From: a virus
Virus record (IMG/VR): IMGVR_UViG_3300046002_003599
Span: 1-37,549 of that record
Reading direction: 5' to 3' (one strand)
Length of the DNA: 37,549 nt
Within the stretch, counting starts at the first letter, position 1. Every line of letters starts with the position of its first letter. Shown here in pieces: positions 1-5,572 of this stretch. Below the pieces are notes generated by a model that saw only the letters and a list, made by a program, of their open reading frames with translations, ran no database searches and was not told the origin of the DNA. A program made the translations under genes and the position numbers.

Positions 1-272
1 GGAAAATAATTTCCACCCCAAATTATTTGGTTTTTAGACACTCTCATTAATTCCTTAAAATATTCAGGTCTTGGAATTTCATCATCCCATTTCTTTTCCT
101 TAAAACTTTCTTTGTATTTTTTCATGATATCTTTGCCTCCACCATCTACAAGTCTATTTCCAATCCCGTAAGGCGGGTCAACAATTGCCAAATCAAAATA
201 ATTATCAGGATATTTAGCCATCAAATCCATATTATCGCAGTTGTACAATTCAATCTTATCTGTTATTTTCAT
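1..272 (-). CDS. DNA amino-methyltransferase, N-terminal part (gene crosses the circular join)
   Basis: Starts at ATG 272..270 and runs off the left edge. Residues 32-38 read DPPYGIG, the motif IV signature of N6-adenine/N4-cytosine methyltransferases, which transfer a methyl group from SAM to DNA. Bases 3-128 are duplicated at the right end, where the rest of the gene lies (37058-37549); the joined protein is 211 aa. Motif IV precedes the SAM-binding motif, the order of the beta class (N6_N4_Mtase). The ATG overlaps the TGA of the gene before it (ATGA). Likely role: protecting phage DNA from host restriction or an orphan modification. Bases 1-2 (GG) disagree with the right-hand copy (AT), which would put Pro instead of Ile after the Asn-Tyr-Phe. 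Confidence 0.85.
   Translation of the reverse strand, partial: MKITDKIELYNCDNMDLMAKYPDNYFDLAIVDPPYGIGNRLVDGGGKDIMKKYKESFKEKKWDDEIPRPEYFKELMRVSKNQIIWGGNYF
3..128. repeat. terminal direct repeat, left copy
   Basis: These 126 bases are identical to 37424-37549. The overlap lies inside the methyltransferase gene and restores one intact reading frame when the ends are joined. This is what an assembler leaves on a circular or circularly permuted genome, giving a unit length of about 37421 bp. A true short terminal repeat is possible but is less likely inside a coding sequence. Confidence 0.9.
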
Positions 273-505
273 ACCTCACTATTTTGTATTAACTCCCAAA
301 ATGATTTCTTACCCGCATTTCTGCAACTCAATAACGAGTCTTTATCCACGTCTTCTATAAACTCAAAATTTTCGATTAAGATATTCGCTAAACGTTTTGA
401 GGGTTTCTTTAAAGCAATCCATTCTTTTACGGGTGTTTTCGTTGGATTTTCGTAACGCTTGATAGTTTCTAAGGCGTTGTGGTATTCTTTTAGTGTTGGT
501 TTCAT
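269..505 (-). CDS. small helix-hairpin-helix protein resembling the RNA polymerase alpha C-terminal domain
   Basis: 78 aa. The C-terminal half (about residues 36-75) follows the alpha-CTD pattern: KRLANILIEN, then a spacer with VDKDSLLSCRNAGKKSFWEL, which mirrors the family's LL..pNfGrKSL.EI segment. In host alpha this fold contacts UP-element DNA and activators. Here it stands alone without the assembly domain, so it could mimic or compete with host alpha-CTD, or simply bind DNA. This is inferred from motif resemblance only. Its TGA overlaps the methyltransferase ATG, so the two are co-transcribed. Confidence 0.6.
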   Translation of the reverse strand: MKPTLKEYHNALETIKRYENPTKTPVKEWIALKKPSKRLANILIENFEFIEDVDKDSLLSCRNAGKKSFWELIQNSEV

Positions 506-512
506 AAATAAT

Positions 513-707
513 TTAGTTTACATTTTCATTTAATATTTTAATAGCATTTTGAAGTTCAATTATTTCTAATTCAATATTTGCTAAATCATTTTGTAAAAAT
601 GCATATTCACTATTCATTTCGCATTCATCAAATTGTTTGTTTTTTTTATCCCATTCTTTATTAAGAAGTTCAATTCTTTTTTCGAGTACCTTAATCGCTT
701 GTTTCAT
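513..707 (-). CDS. small coiled-coil protein, unknown function
   Basis: 64 aa, highly charged. Heptad-like spacing of Ile/Leu runs through most of the length (VLEKRIELLNKEW near the start, IELEIIELQNAIKIL near the end), so it is probably an antiparallel helical hairpin or dimer. Its ATG overlaps the TGA of the gene before it (ATGA at 707..704), tying it into the operon. No catalytic motif is visible. Confidence 0.6.
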   Translation of the reverse strand: MKQAIKVLEKRIELLNKEWDKKNKQFDECEMNSEYAFLQNDLANIELEIIELQNAIKILNENVN

Positions 708-865
708 TTCTTATATCTGTTTAGTTTTGATGCAATAACTACAAAGTCACCTACAATATTGAAATTCCTTTGAGCTATTCCCATTTGTTTACCTACTTTA
801 ATTTTCAAATCCATTAATGAATCTAATCCTTTTAAACGGTGTTTCTGCTCTTCGCTATACTTCAT
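704..865 (-). CDS. small hypothetical protein (53 aa)
   Basis: Runs from ATG 865..863 to TGA 706..704. Both ends overlap neighbours: TAATG with the cysteine-rich gene upstream and ATGA with the coiled-coil gene downstream, strong evidence for a real translated frame. The protein is basic and mostly helical in character (KYSEEQKHRLKGLDSLMDLK). No family recognised. Confidence 0.6.
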   Translation of the reverse strand: MKYSEEQKHRLKGLDSLMDLKIKVGKQMGIAQRNFNIVGDFVVIASKLNRYKK

Positions 866-1173
866 TAGTTTAAAATAGATATTTCATTACCTTTTTTAAT
901 CCATTCCATAACCTCGTTGTAAGTTGTATTTGAAAGGTGTTGTTTTGGATTAAAACGTTTTGACGAAAACATATTAGCACAATTTGTTAAACAACCACAA
1001 GTACAATTCATTGAATTATATCCCGTATCAATTCCTATACCTAAAACACAAATACCGCAACATTCTGTATTAGAAATTGATTTAATTATAAATTCATCAC
1101 CTTTTTTAAAGTAACCTTGTGAATGGTCTGATATTGCGACCACTTCCTGACCTACATAAAATTTATTTTCCAT
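865..1173 (-). CDS. cysteine-rich hypothetical protein, probably metal-binding
   Basis: 102 aa. The N-terminus (VGQEVVAISDHSQGYFKKGD) resembles a small beta-barrel seen in uncharacterised Bacteroidota proteins. The centre holds CCGIC and then CTCGCLTNC: seven cysteines in about 30 residues, suggesting a zinc site. Function unknown. It overlaps the next gene by TAATG. No transmembrane segment or signal peptide is visible. Confidence 0.6.
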   Translation of the reverse strand: MENKFYVGQEVVAISDHSQGYFKKGDEFIIKSISNTECCGICVLGIGIDTGYNSMNCTCGCLTNCANMFSSKRFNPKQHLSNTTYNEVMEWIKKGNEISILN

Positions 1174-1177
1174 AATT

Positions 1178-1300
1178 TTAGTTTTTAGTAATTCCTATAA
1201 AGATAATATTAAGCACGATTAAAGCGACGATTCCCATGATGATAATTCCGGTAACTGATTCGGACAGTTTAAGGATAAGTTGTTCTATTTTGTTTCGCAT
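1178..1300 (-). CDS. single-pass membrane mini-protein (40 aa)
   Basis: ATG 1300..1298, stop TAA 1180..1178. Begins with a short charged segment (MRNKIEQLILKLSE) followed by one hydrophobic helix, IIIMGIVALIVLNIIFIGI, and a TKN tail. It overlaps the end of the upstream gene by 16 bases and fills an otherwise empty gap. Could be a small lysis-regulating or host-takeover membrane peptide; nothing in the sequence decides this. Confidence 0.5.
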   Translation of the reverse strand: MRNKIEQLILKLSESVTGIIIMGIVALIVLNIIFIGITKN

Positions 1301-1563
1301 GGTTGTTCGTATAAAGATTTAAACTTTGATAATTCGTTTTCGTAATATTCACAAGTTGATTTTAAAGAATAAATTTTAGCGTTTAATTTACCTCTCAAAT
1401 AACTAATTGCATCTTCTTTATTTAAAAAACTTTTTAAATAGTTTGTATCTAAATGATTTCTTCTATTATTCATAGTCCAATATGAATTGTCTGTAATTCT
1501 TAAACACTCAACTTCCTTTATTTCAAGGCTTAAATTTGTATATACTTGATAAATTTTTGTCAT
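1285..1563 (-). CDS. hypothetical protein
   Basis: 92 aa, soluble, rich in Tyr and Asn. The N-terminal half looks beta-rich (TKIYQVYTNLSLEIKEV), the C-terminal half helical (KSTCEYYENELSKFKSLYEQ). No family recognised. Follows the 55-aa gene with a 5-base gap, in the same operon. Confidence 0.55.
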   Translation of the reverse strand: MTKIYQVYTNLSLEIKEVECLRITDNSYWTMNNRRNHLDTNYLKSFLNKEDAISYLRGKLNAKIYSLKSTCEYYENELSKFKSLYEQPCETK

Positions 1564-1568
1564 AATTC

Positions 1569-1736
1569 CTAATTGTTTAATAGTTTCTTAATTGTTTTAG
1601 TTTCGTTTTCCATTACCGGCAAATCAAAATCTGATAGGTTTATAGCTCGTTTTACGTCAATTTTAGGCAAATCTTCAACTATTGAGAGAAACCGCTTTAA
1701 ATCGATTGCTTTTGCTATTTCGGGTGTTGTTTTCAT
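1569..1736 (-). CDS. small hypothetical protein (55 aa)
   Basis: ATG 1736..1734, TAG 1571..1569, directly after the stop of the gene at 1738. Acidic/basic mixed and helical in character (TPEIAKAIDLKRFLSIVEDL). It occupies the only space between two tightly packed genes, which supports it. No family recognised. Confidence 0.5.
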   Translation of the reverse strand: MKTTPEIAKAIDLKRFLSIVEDLPKIDVKRAINLSDFDLPVMENETKTIKKLLNN

Positions 1737-1737
1737 C

Positions 1738-2001
1738 TTACTTAGTTTTTAAAAATTTGATAATATTGTTTTTTGCTATAATAGCCGTTCCGTTTTCTGA
1801 AAGTTCTAATAGTTCGATTAAACCTTTCATAAACTCTTTTGTTAGTCTTAACTCTTTTGCGGTTGCATTTGCAAAGTGTTCAAGGTCTAAAAGTATTTCA
1901 GCATCTGTTGAATAGATACAGTTGTTTTCAATGATTTGCTCTACTTCGGTTAATTCCGTTTCGTTGTCTTGAAGTGGGTTGATTTCGTTTAAGTTTGGCA
2001 T
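1738..2001 (-). CDS. acidic helical hypothetical protein
   Basis: 87 aa with a strongly acidic N-terminal third (NETELTEVEQIIENN) and leucine-rich helices after it (LRLTKEFMKGLIELLELS). Two bases separate it from the upstream gene. Size and charge would fit a host-interacting or DNA-mimic early protein, but this is speculation; no family recognised. Confidence 0.55.
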   Translation of the reverse strand: MPNLNEINPLQDNETELTEVEQIIENNCIYSTDAEILLDLEHFANATAKELRLTKEFMKGLIELLELSENGTAIIAKNNIIKFLKTK

Positions 2002-2003
2002 GA

Positions 2004-2261
2004 TTACTGTACTCTTATAATGATTGATAAACTATTTTTGTCACCTCTTGTTTCTAAAAAACTCATTCTTTCAAATGGTTTTAAATTTAAGACATCATCT
2101 AAAGATTCTAATAAACTAAATCTCATTTCGGTATCAAAAAAATCGGATTCCTGATTAATACCTATAAGTTCATCAAAAGTAATTTTAAACTCTTGCACAT
2201 CTTCTCTGTCAAAAAATGTAATTTTAAACTCTCGCATTGAATTGTTTTGTAAATTTTTCAT
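2004..2261 (-). CDS. small hypothetical protein, first gene after a promoter
   Basis: 85 aa. The start at 2261 lies about 17 bases below the predicted transcription start of the promoter at 2285-2315, making this the first gene of the leftmost operon. A second Met (residue 9, MREFKITFF) could be the true start. The body alternates short beta-like segments (EFKITFFDREDVQEFKITFD, which contains the repeated EFKITF). No family recognised. Confidence 0.55.
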   Translation of the reverse strand: MKNLQNNSMREFKITFFDREDVQEFKITFDELIGINQESDFFDTEMRFSLLESLDDVLNLKPFERMSFLETRGDKNSLSIIIRVQ

Positions 2262-2284
2262 AATATTTGCTTTTAATTATACAC

Positions 2285-2315
2285 CAAAGATATATTAAAC
2301 AAACATTCATTGCAA
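2285..2315 (-). promoter_or_regulatory. Bacteroidota-type promoter
   Basis: On the minus strand, TTG at 2315-2313, a 20-base spacer, then TATCTTTG at 2292-2285 (TAnnTTTG). Initiation is expected a few bases below 2285, just upstream of the ATG at 2261. Two 11-base direct repeats (2322-2332 and 2342-2352) sit immediately upstream. Confidence 0.65.
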
Positions 2316-2321
2316 ATCTTT

Positions 2322-2352
2322 TCGATGAAATGCACAAATAATCGACGAAGTG
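2322..2352 (-). promoter_or_regulatory. paired direct repeats upstream of a promoter (possible activator site)
   Basis: On the minus strand, CACTTCGTCGA (2352-2342) and CATTTCATCGA (2332-2322): 9 of 11 bases match, and the copies are exactly 20 bp apart, about two helical turns. They end 7 bases before the -33 TTG. This placement is typical of an activator that binds two sites on one helix face. Confidence 0.4.
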
Positions 2353-2369
2353 TTAGTTTTGGAGTTGTT

Positions 2370-2660
2370 TTATCTATTGTGCATAAGAACTCCGCAATGA
2401 ATACAAGACCATTTTTTAATATTATTTTCTGAAAATCCGTTTTCTAAAAACTCATGAAGTCCTTTTTTACATTTATTTAACCTCGTTTTACTTGCGGGTT
2501 GTTTTTCATTTAAAAAAGCATAATTGTTTTTATATTCATAAATTTCCTGAATAGCATCATGATAAATGCTTTTGTTTTCTATATCTAATACATTTTTAAT
2601 TGCAGTAGTTAGAGTAGTTTTACCTTGATCTATGTGACCTATTATTCCAATTTTTTTCAT
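2370..2660 (-). CDS. P-loop mini-protein with EF-Tu-like nucleotide-binding motif and a C-terminal CxxC
   Basis: 96 aa. Residues 4-18 read IGIIGHIDQGKTTLT, a Walker A motif close to that of translational GTPases (GHVDHGKTT). None of the later GTPase motifs (switch II DxxG, NKxD) is present, and the protein is far too short for EF-Tu. The C-terminus holds a cysteine and a CxxC (WSCIHCGVLMHNR), probably a zinc knuckle. Function unknown: perhaps a small ATPase/GTPase or a nucleotide sensor. It follows the spanin-like gene with a 2-base gap. Confidence 0.65.
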   Translation of the reverse strand: MKKIGIIGHIDQGKTTLTTAIKNVLDIENKSIYHDAIQEIYEYKNNYAFLNEKQPASKTRLNKCKKGLHEFLENGFSENNIKKWSCIHCGVLMHNR

Positions 2661-2662
2661 AT

Positions 2663-3082
2663 CTATTTCATTAACTGTTTATAACCTATTACACCCCCAA
2701 CAACACCACAACCAAAGTAAATCCATTTATTTGCCTTTTTGCGTTTGACTTCTTTTTGAAGTGCTATTTTTAAATCGCTTATAGTTGTTTCCGCTTGTAG
2801 CATTGCTAAATCTTGTTTTGCTATAATATCGTCACGCTTTTGTATTTCCGCAATAGACTCTTTTACAAGTTGTCTAAAATGGTTTGTAATGATTTCGTAC
2901 TGCTCTAAAGAATTGGTTAAGATTTCATTCTCTTTTTGGTTGTAATCACAGTTGATTAACCCCGATATTAATTGCGTTGTAATTTGCCTATTGAGGTAAA
3001 TGCCCGTTTCTTTTTGCCCATTCTGTGATGAACTTAACCATGTCATCATCAGAAAGATTACTGATAGAATTAATTTTTTCAT
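2663..3082 (-). CDS. spanin-like exported coiled-coil protein with C-terminal membrane anchor
   Basis: 139 aa. Residues 1-20 form a signal peptide (MKKLILSVIFLMMTWLSSSQ, no lipobox cysteine). The middle is a long coiled coil (LVKESIAEIQKRDDIIAKQ and on). Residues about 118-138 form a glycine-rich helix (WIYFGCGVVGGVIGYKQLMK). The gene starts 95 bases inside the preceding TM/coiled-coil gene in another frame, as Rz1 starts within Rz. With the amidase just upstream, the likely role is bridging the envelope to disrupt the outer membrane at lysis. The topology differs from textbook lipoprotein o-spanins, so the assignment is inferred. Confidence 0.6.
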   Translation of the reverse strand: MKKLILSVIFLMMTWLSSSQNGQKETGIYLNRQITTQLISGLINCDYNQKENEILTNSLEQYEIITNHFRQLVKESIAEIQKRDDIIAKQDLAMLQAETTISDLKIALQKEVKRKKANKWIYFGCGVVGGVIGYKQLMK

Positions 3083-3374
3083 TTCGTAGTTTGTTATTTT
3101 CGTTGATTAATTGTTTAATTTTTTTGTCTTGATACTCTAATTCTAAATCTTTCGATTGTAATGCATCTGTCAAATCTTCAACGGGTGTTAAATCTTCTTT
3201 AGATTGTTTAATTTCGCCTTTGATTTCTGATAGTTCTAATTCGTTTTCTTTTATCTTTTCATAGTCAGTATTCGTAAATACAAAATAACCGATTACAAAG
3301 CCCGTAAGTAACGCAATAGAGTGCGTTATGATTGTCTGTTTGTATGAGAGTAGAAACTCTTTTATTTCTTGCAT
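2988..3374 (-). CDS. i-spanin-like membrane coiled-coil protein
   Basis: 128 aa from the ATG at 3374; an upstream in-frame TTG at 3383 is less likely. One N-terminal transmembrane helix (THSIALLTGFVIGYFVFTN) is followed by a periplasmic coiled coil rich in Glu/Lys (YEKIKENELELSEIKGEIKQ onwards). This is the layout of Rz/i-spanins. The last 30 or so codons overlap the signal-peptide region of the next gene in a different frame. It follows the amidase directly, the usual endolysin-then-spanin order. Confidence 0.6.
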   Translation of the reverse strand: MQEIKEFLLSYKQTIITHSIALLTGFVIGYFVFTNTDYEKIKENELELSEIKGEIKQSKEDLTPVEDLTDALQSKDLELEYQDKKIKQLINENNKLRNEKINSISNLSDDDMVKFITEWAKRNGHLPQ

Positions 3375-3376
3375 GA

Positions 3377-3886
3377 TTAACAAAATGTATCTATTAATAA
3401 TTTAGCGTATTTATTTACGTCTTTGAATTTAAGTACCTCTTTGTTATCAGCAAAAAAAGGCTCTAAAATCAAACAAGGTGCATCCATAAGTTTAAAAAAC
3501 CAATATCCCCTATCGGCTTTCGTTGCTATCGGTTTAGCACCACGATTAACAGTTTGATAGGTGCTACTAACATTTTTACTAAATAGTTCAGCATATCGCT
3601 TCCCTACGCTTGACGAGTGCCAATACAAACCCTCGCATCCCTCTGCTTTGCCGTTAAAAGAGTTGTAATGCAATTCAATTACTAAAGTGTAACCTTTGCC
3701 GTTTATTTGCTTAGACAGTTCCACCATTTTTTCGTAATAATTACCTTTTGTTGAACGGTAATAAATATCGAAAGGAAGTAATTTAACTACTTCGCTATTG
3801 TATTTAAACTCTGATTGTTTTAGTAGGTTTGAAAATGCACCTTGCTCTATTGAATCGTGCCCTACTACTATTGCTATTTTGTTCAT
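3377..3886 (-). CDS. N-acetylmuramoyl-L-alanine amidase (endolysin, Amidase_3 family)
   Basis: 169 aa, a full single amidase domain. Candidate zinc ligands are H10 (VVGHDS), E26 and H73 (VIELHYNS); the catalytic glutamate is E142 (LILEPFF). The enzyme cuts the amide bond between muramic acid and the stem peptide. No signal peptide or cell-wall binding domain is present, so a holin is expected to release it; several candidate membrane proteins are encoded at 6.8-8.2 kb and nearby. Spanin-like genes follow directly. Confidence 0.85.
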   Translation of the reverse strand: MNKIAIVVGHDSIEQGAFSNLLKQSEFKYNSEVVKLLPFDIYYRSTKGNYYEKMVELSKQINGKGYTLVIELHYNSFNGKAEGCEGLYWHSSSVGKRYAELFSKNVSSTYQTVNRGAKPIATKADRGYWFFKLMDAPCLILEPFFADNKEVLKFKDVNKYAKLLIDTFC

Positions 3887-3887
3887 T

Positions 3888-4271
3888 TTATTTGTTGTTA
3901 AAGGTTAATTCTTCTCCACATAAACACCAATAAAGGTTTTGAAGTTGGTGTAAATATCTTATTGGATTTTCACGCATAACGGATAAAGATAATTTACTTC
4001 CTTGTATTTCATAAGTTCCAACACTTGGCGAAATACTTATTATATTTTTTTGATACCAAAATTCATTTTCACATTGAACAAAACCACACTTCAAAAGTAT
4101 TTCTTCCGTTATTGGGATTGGTTTGAAGTTATTAACCATTAATTCATGAGTTGGATTTTCATGAAAGTTCATAATAGTTTTTCCTTTTATTGCTTCAATT
4201 TTCCATTCATTTGTAAAAGGATTTAGCACATTTAACATAATTCCAACCCTTAATTCATTAACTTGTATCAT
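3888..4271 (-). CDS. uncharacterised Bacteroidota phage/host family protein
   Basis: 127 aa. Contains KPIPITEEILLKCGF in the middle and LHQLQNLYWCLCGEEL near the end. I recognise both as hallmarks of an uncharacterised family frequent in Bacteroidota phages and genomes. The fold seems beta-rich at the N-terminus (NELRVGIMLNVLNPFTNEWK). Function unknown. Its ATG overlaps the TGA of the small HTH-like gene upstream. Confidence 0.6.
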   Translation of the reverse strand: MIQVNELRVGIMLNVLNPFTNEWKIEAIKGKTIMNFHENPTHELMVNNFKPIPITEEILLKCGFVQCENEFWYQKNIISISPSVGTYEIQGSKLSLSVMRENPIRYLHQLQNLYWCLCGEELTFNNK

Positions 4272-4444
4272 ACCTCTTTAGTTTTATAAAATTCAAATCC
4301 TCCTATTTTTACAATATTCTTTGAGTGCAATTTGTTGTAAATCGAAGCGGGTTTAATCCCTTTAAAAATTGCATACTCTTTAGCATTTTTTAAGCCTAAC
4401 TTTTCAAATGTTTCGTTGGCTTGTGTGATTAGTTGTTGTTCCAT
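4268..4444 (-). CDS. small helix-turn-helix-like protein (58 aa)
   Basis: ATG 4444..4442, TGA 4270..4268, overlapping the next ATG. Residues 22-55 (KEYAIFKGIKPASIYNKL, then IVKIGGFEFYK) resemble the compact HTH-plus-wing of AlpA/excisionase-type DNA-binding proteins. It may regulate nearby genes or be a minor DNA-binding protein. The call rests on motif shape only. The 14-base gap to the RNA ligase stop suggests co-transcription with it. Confidence 0.55.
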   Translation of the reverse strand: MEQQLITQANETFEKLGLKNAKEYAIFKGIKPASIYNKLHSKNIVKIGGFEFYKTKEV

Positions 4445-4458
4445 TTTTGTTTTTGGTT

Positions 4459-5379
4459 TTAAAATATATTAGGTAATCTTTCACGAACTTTAGCAAAAAT
4501 AAAATGTTGCAAAGTTTTAAAATTAATAGTAGGGTTACGATTTTCTTTTACGAAGTTCCAACATTCCTCTTTTACAATTTCGTAGTAAATAACATTTAAT
4601 AATCTAGGTATCATTTTAGAAGTCCAACCCTCGATACTTTCGATTTTAGCGTATTCTTTCTCGCAAAATGCAGTAGTAACATATTTATCAGCAATTTCTT
4701 CTTCAATCATTTTTTTACCCTCAATAGTTGATTTACCCATTACTTTAGCGTGTTTTTCTTTAAACTCACTTGTTACAATTTTTGCCCATGTTTTACGTCC
4801 AAATTTATTTTTAAAATCATAATTCTTTAAAACAATTCCCTCTCCATAACCTTTGCCATCCTCAATAAGAAAATCATTTTTCATTAATTGATTTACTAAT
4901 TGTTCGTAGTTACTATTTCTAATTACTGAAATAGGAGGTATAAAATCTATTTCGTGTTTTTCTAATAACGGCTTGTAATCGTTGTAATGTAAGTAATTAA
5001 ATTTTTCGTCTGCATCGTGTTGTAATTCTGATAAATCTTTATCTTCTACAACTTCAAAAACATAAAATTTTCTCCACGCATCTGCTCTATATGTTTTTAA
5101 CGAGTGAGGTATTAACCATTCACCAAACAACCTATGAGTTGGATTTTCTTTTAGATAATTTAATAATTTTTCATTTTGTAAAACCCATTCTAAAAAACCT
5201 CCATTGTCTTTATCAATGGTTAAGTGTCTTGTTCTACTTCCCGCTTGTATTTCCCCATTATGAAGCCATACACTTGCGTTAGTTCCGTCTATTTTAGGAA
5301 ATATAAAACATTCCCCTAATTCAATGTTTTGAACCTCTGTTGTTCCAAATCTTTCTAAGTGTTGATACTTTTTAAACAT
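4459..5379 (-). CDS. ATP-dependent RNA ligase (T4 Rnl2-like nucleotidyltransferase)
   Basis: 306 aa. Nucleotidyltransferase motifs in order: motif I K29-I-D-G-T-N (the lysine is adenylylated), GSRTRH at 47-52, motif III FGEWL around E87, motif IV GEGIVLKNY at 179-187, and motif V WAKIV with K200. A helical C-terminal region of about 100 residues follows, as in Rnl2-like ligases. It should seal 3'-OH/5'-phosphate ends in RNA, for example to repair host-cleaved tRNA. It is the first gene after its own promoter (5402-5432) and sits downstream of a phosphoesterase gene and a predicted small RNA. Confidence 0.8.
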   Translation of the reverse strand: MFKKYQHLERFGTTEVQNIELGECFIFPKIDGTNASVWLHNGEIQAGSRTRHLTIDKDNGGFLEWVLQNEKLLNYLKENPTHRLFGEWLIPHSLKTYRADAWRKFYVFEVVEDKDLSELQHDADEKFNYLHYNDYKPLLEKHEIDFIPPISVIRNSNYEQLVNQLMKNDFLIEDGKGYGEGIVLKNYDFKNKFGRKTWAKIVTSEFKEKHAKVMGKSTIEGKKMIEEEIADKYVTTAFCEKEYAKIESIEGWTSKMIPRLLNVIYYEIVKEECWNFVKENRNPTINFKTLQHFIFAKVRERLPNIF

Positions 5380-5401
5380 ATTTATTTATTTAAAGTTTAA
5401 G

Positions 5402-5432
5402 CAAATATAGTTTGTTTTATTTACATAAACAA
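5402..5432 (-). promoter_or_regulatory. Bacteroidota-type promoter for the RNA ligase operon
   Basis: Minus strand TTG at 5432-5430, 20-base spacer, TATATTTG at 5409-5402. The -33 element begins directly after the T-run of the terminator at 5431-5461, so one unit stops the upstream transcript and starts a new one about 20 bases before the ligase ATG. Confidence 0.7.
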
Positions 5433-5461
5433 AAAAACCACCCTATTTTTTTAGAGTGGTT
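5431..5461 (-). terminator. Rho-independent terminator after the metallophosphoesterase gene
   Basis: On the minus strand, AACCACTCT (5461-5453) pairs with AGGGTGGTT (5444-5436), 9 bp with one G-U, an 8-base loop, then a run of seven Ts counting the last stem bases. Confidence 0.75.
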
Positions 5462-5480
5462 CGGGTTGTGGTATTTGGAA

Positions 5481-5552
5481 ATTATACCTTAATGAATATA
5501 AATTGTTACAATGTGCCTTAATTTATACCTATTTGAATATAATTAGTTACAA
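5481..5552. repeat. two imperfect 31-32 bp direct repeats between gene stop and terminator
   Basis: Copy 1 at 5481-5511 and copy 2 at 5521-5552 share the order ATTATACCT, then GAATATA, then GTTACAA, with small differences between blocks; their starts are 40 bp apart. They lie in the 3' untranslated part of the metallophosphoesterase transcript. They could be protein-binding sites or remnants of a duplication. Confidence 0.55.
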
Positions 5553-5572
5553 CCGATTTAGGGCAAAAATGG

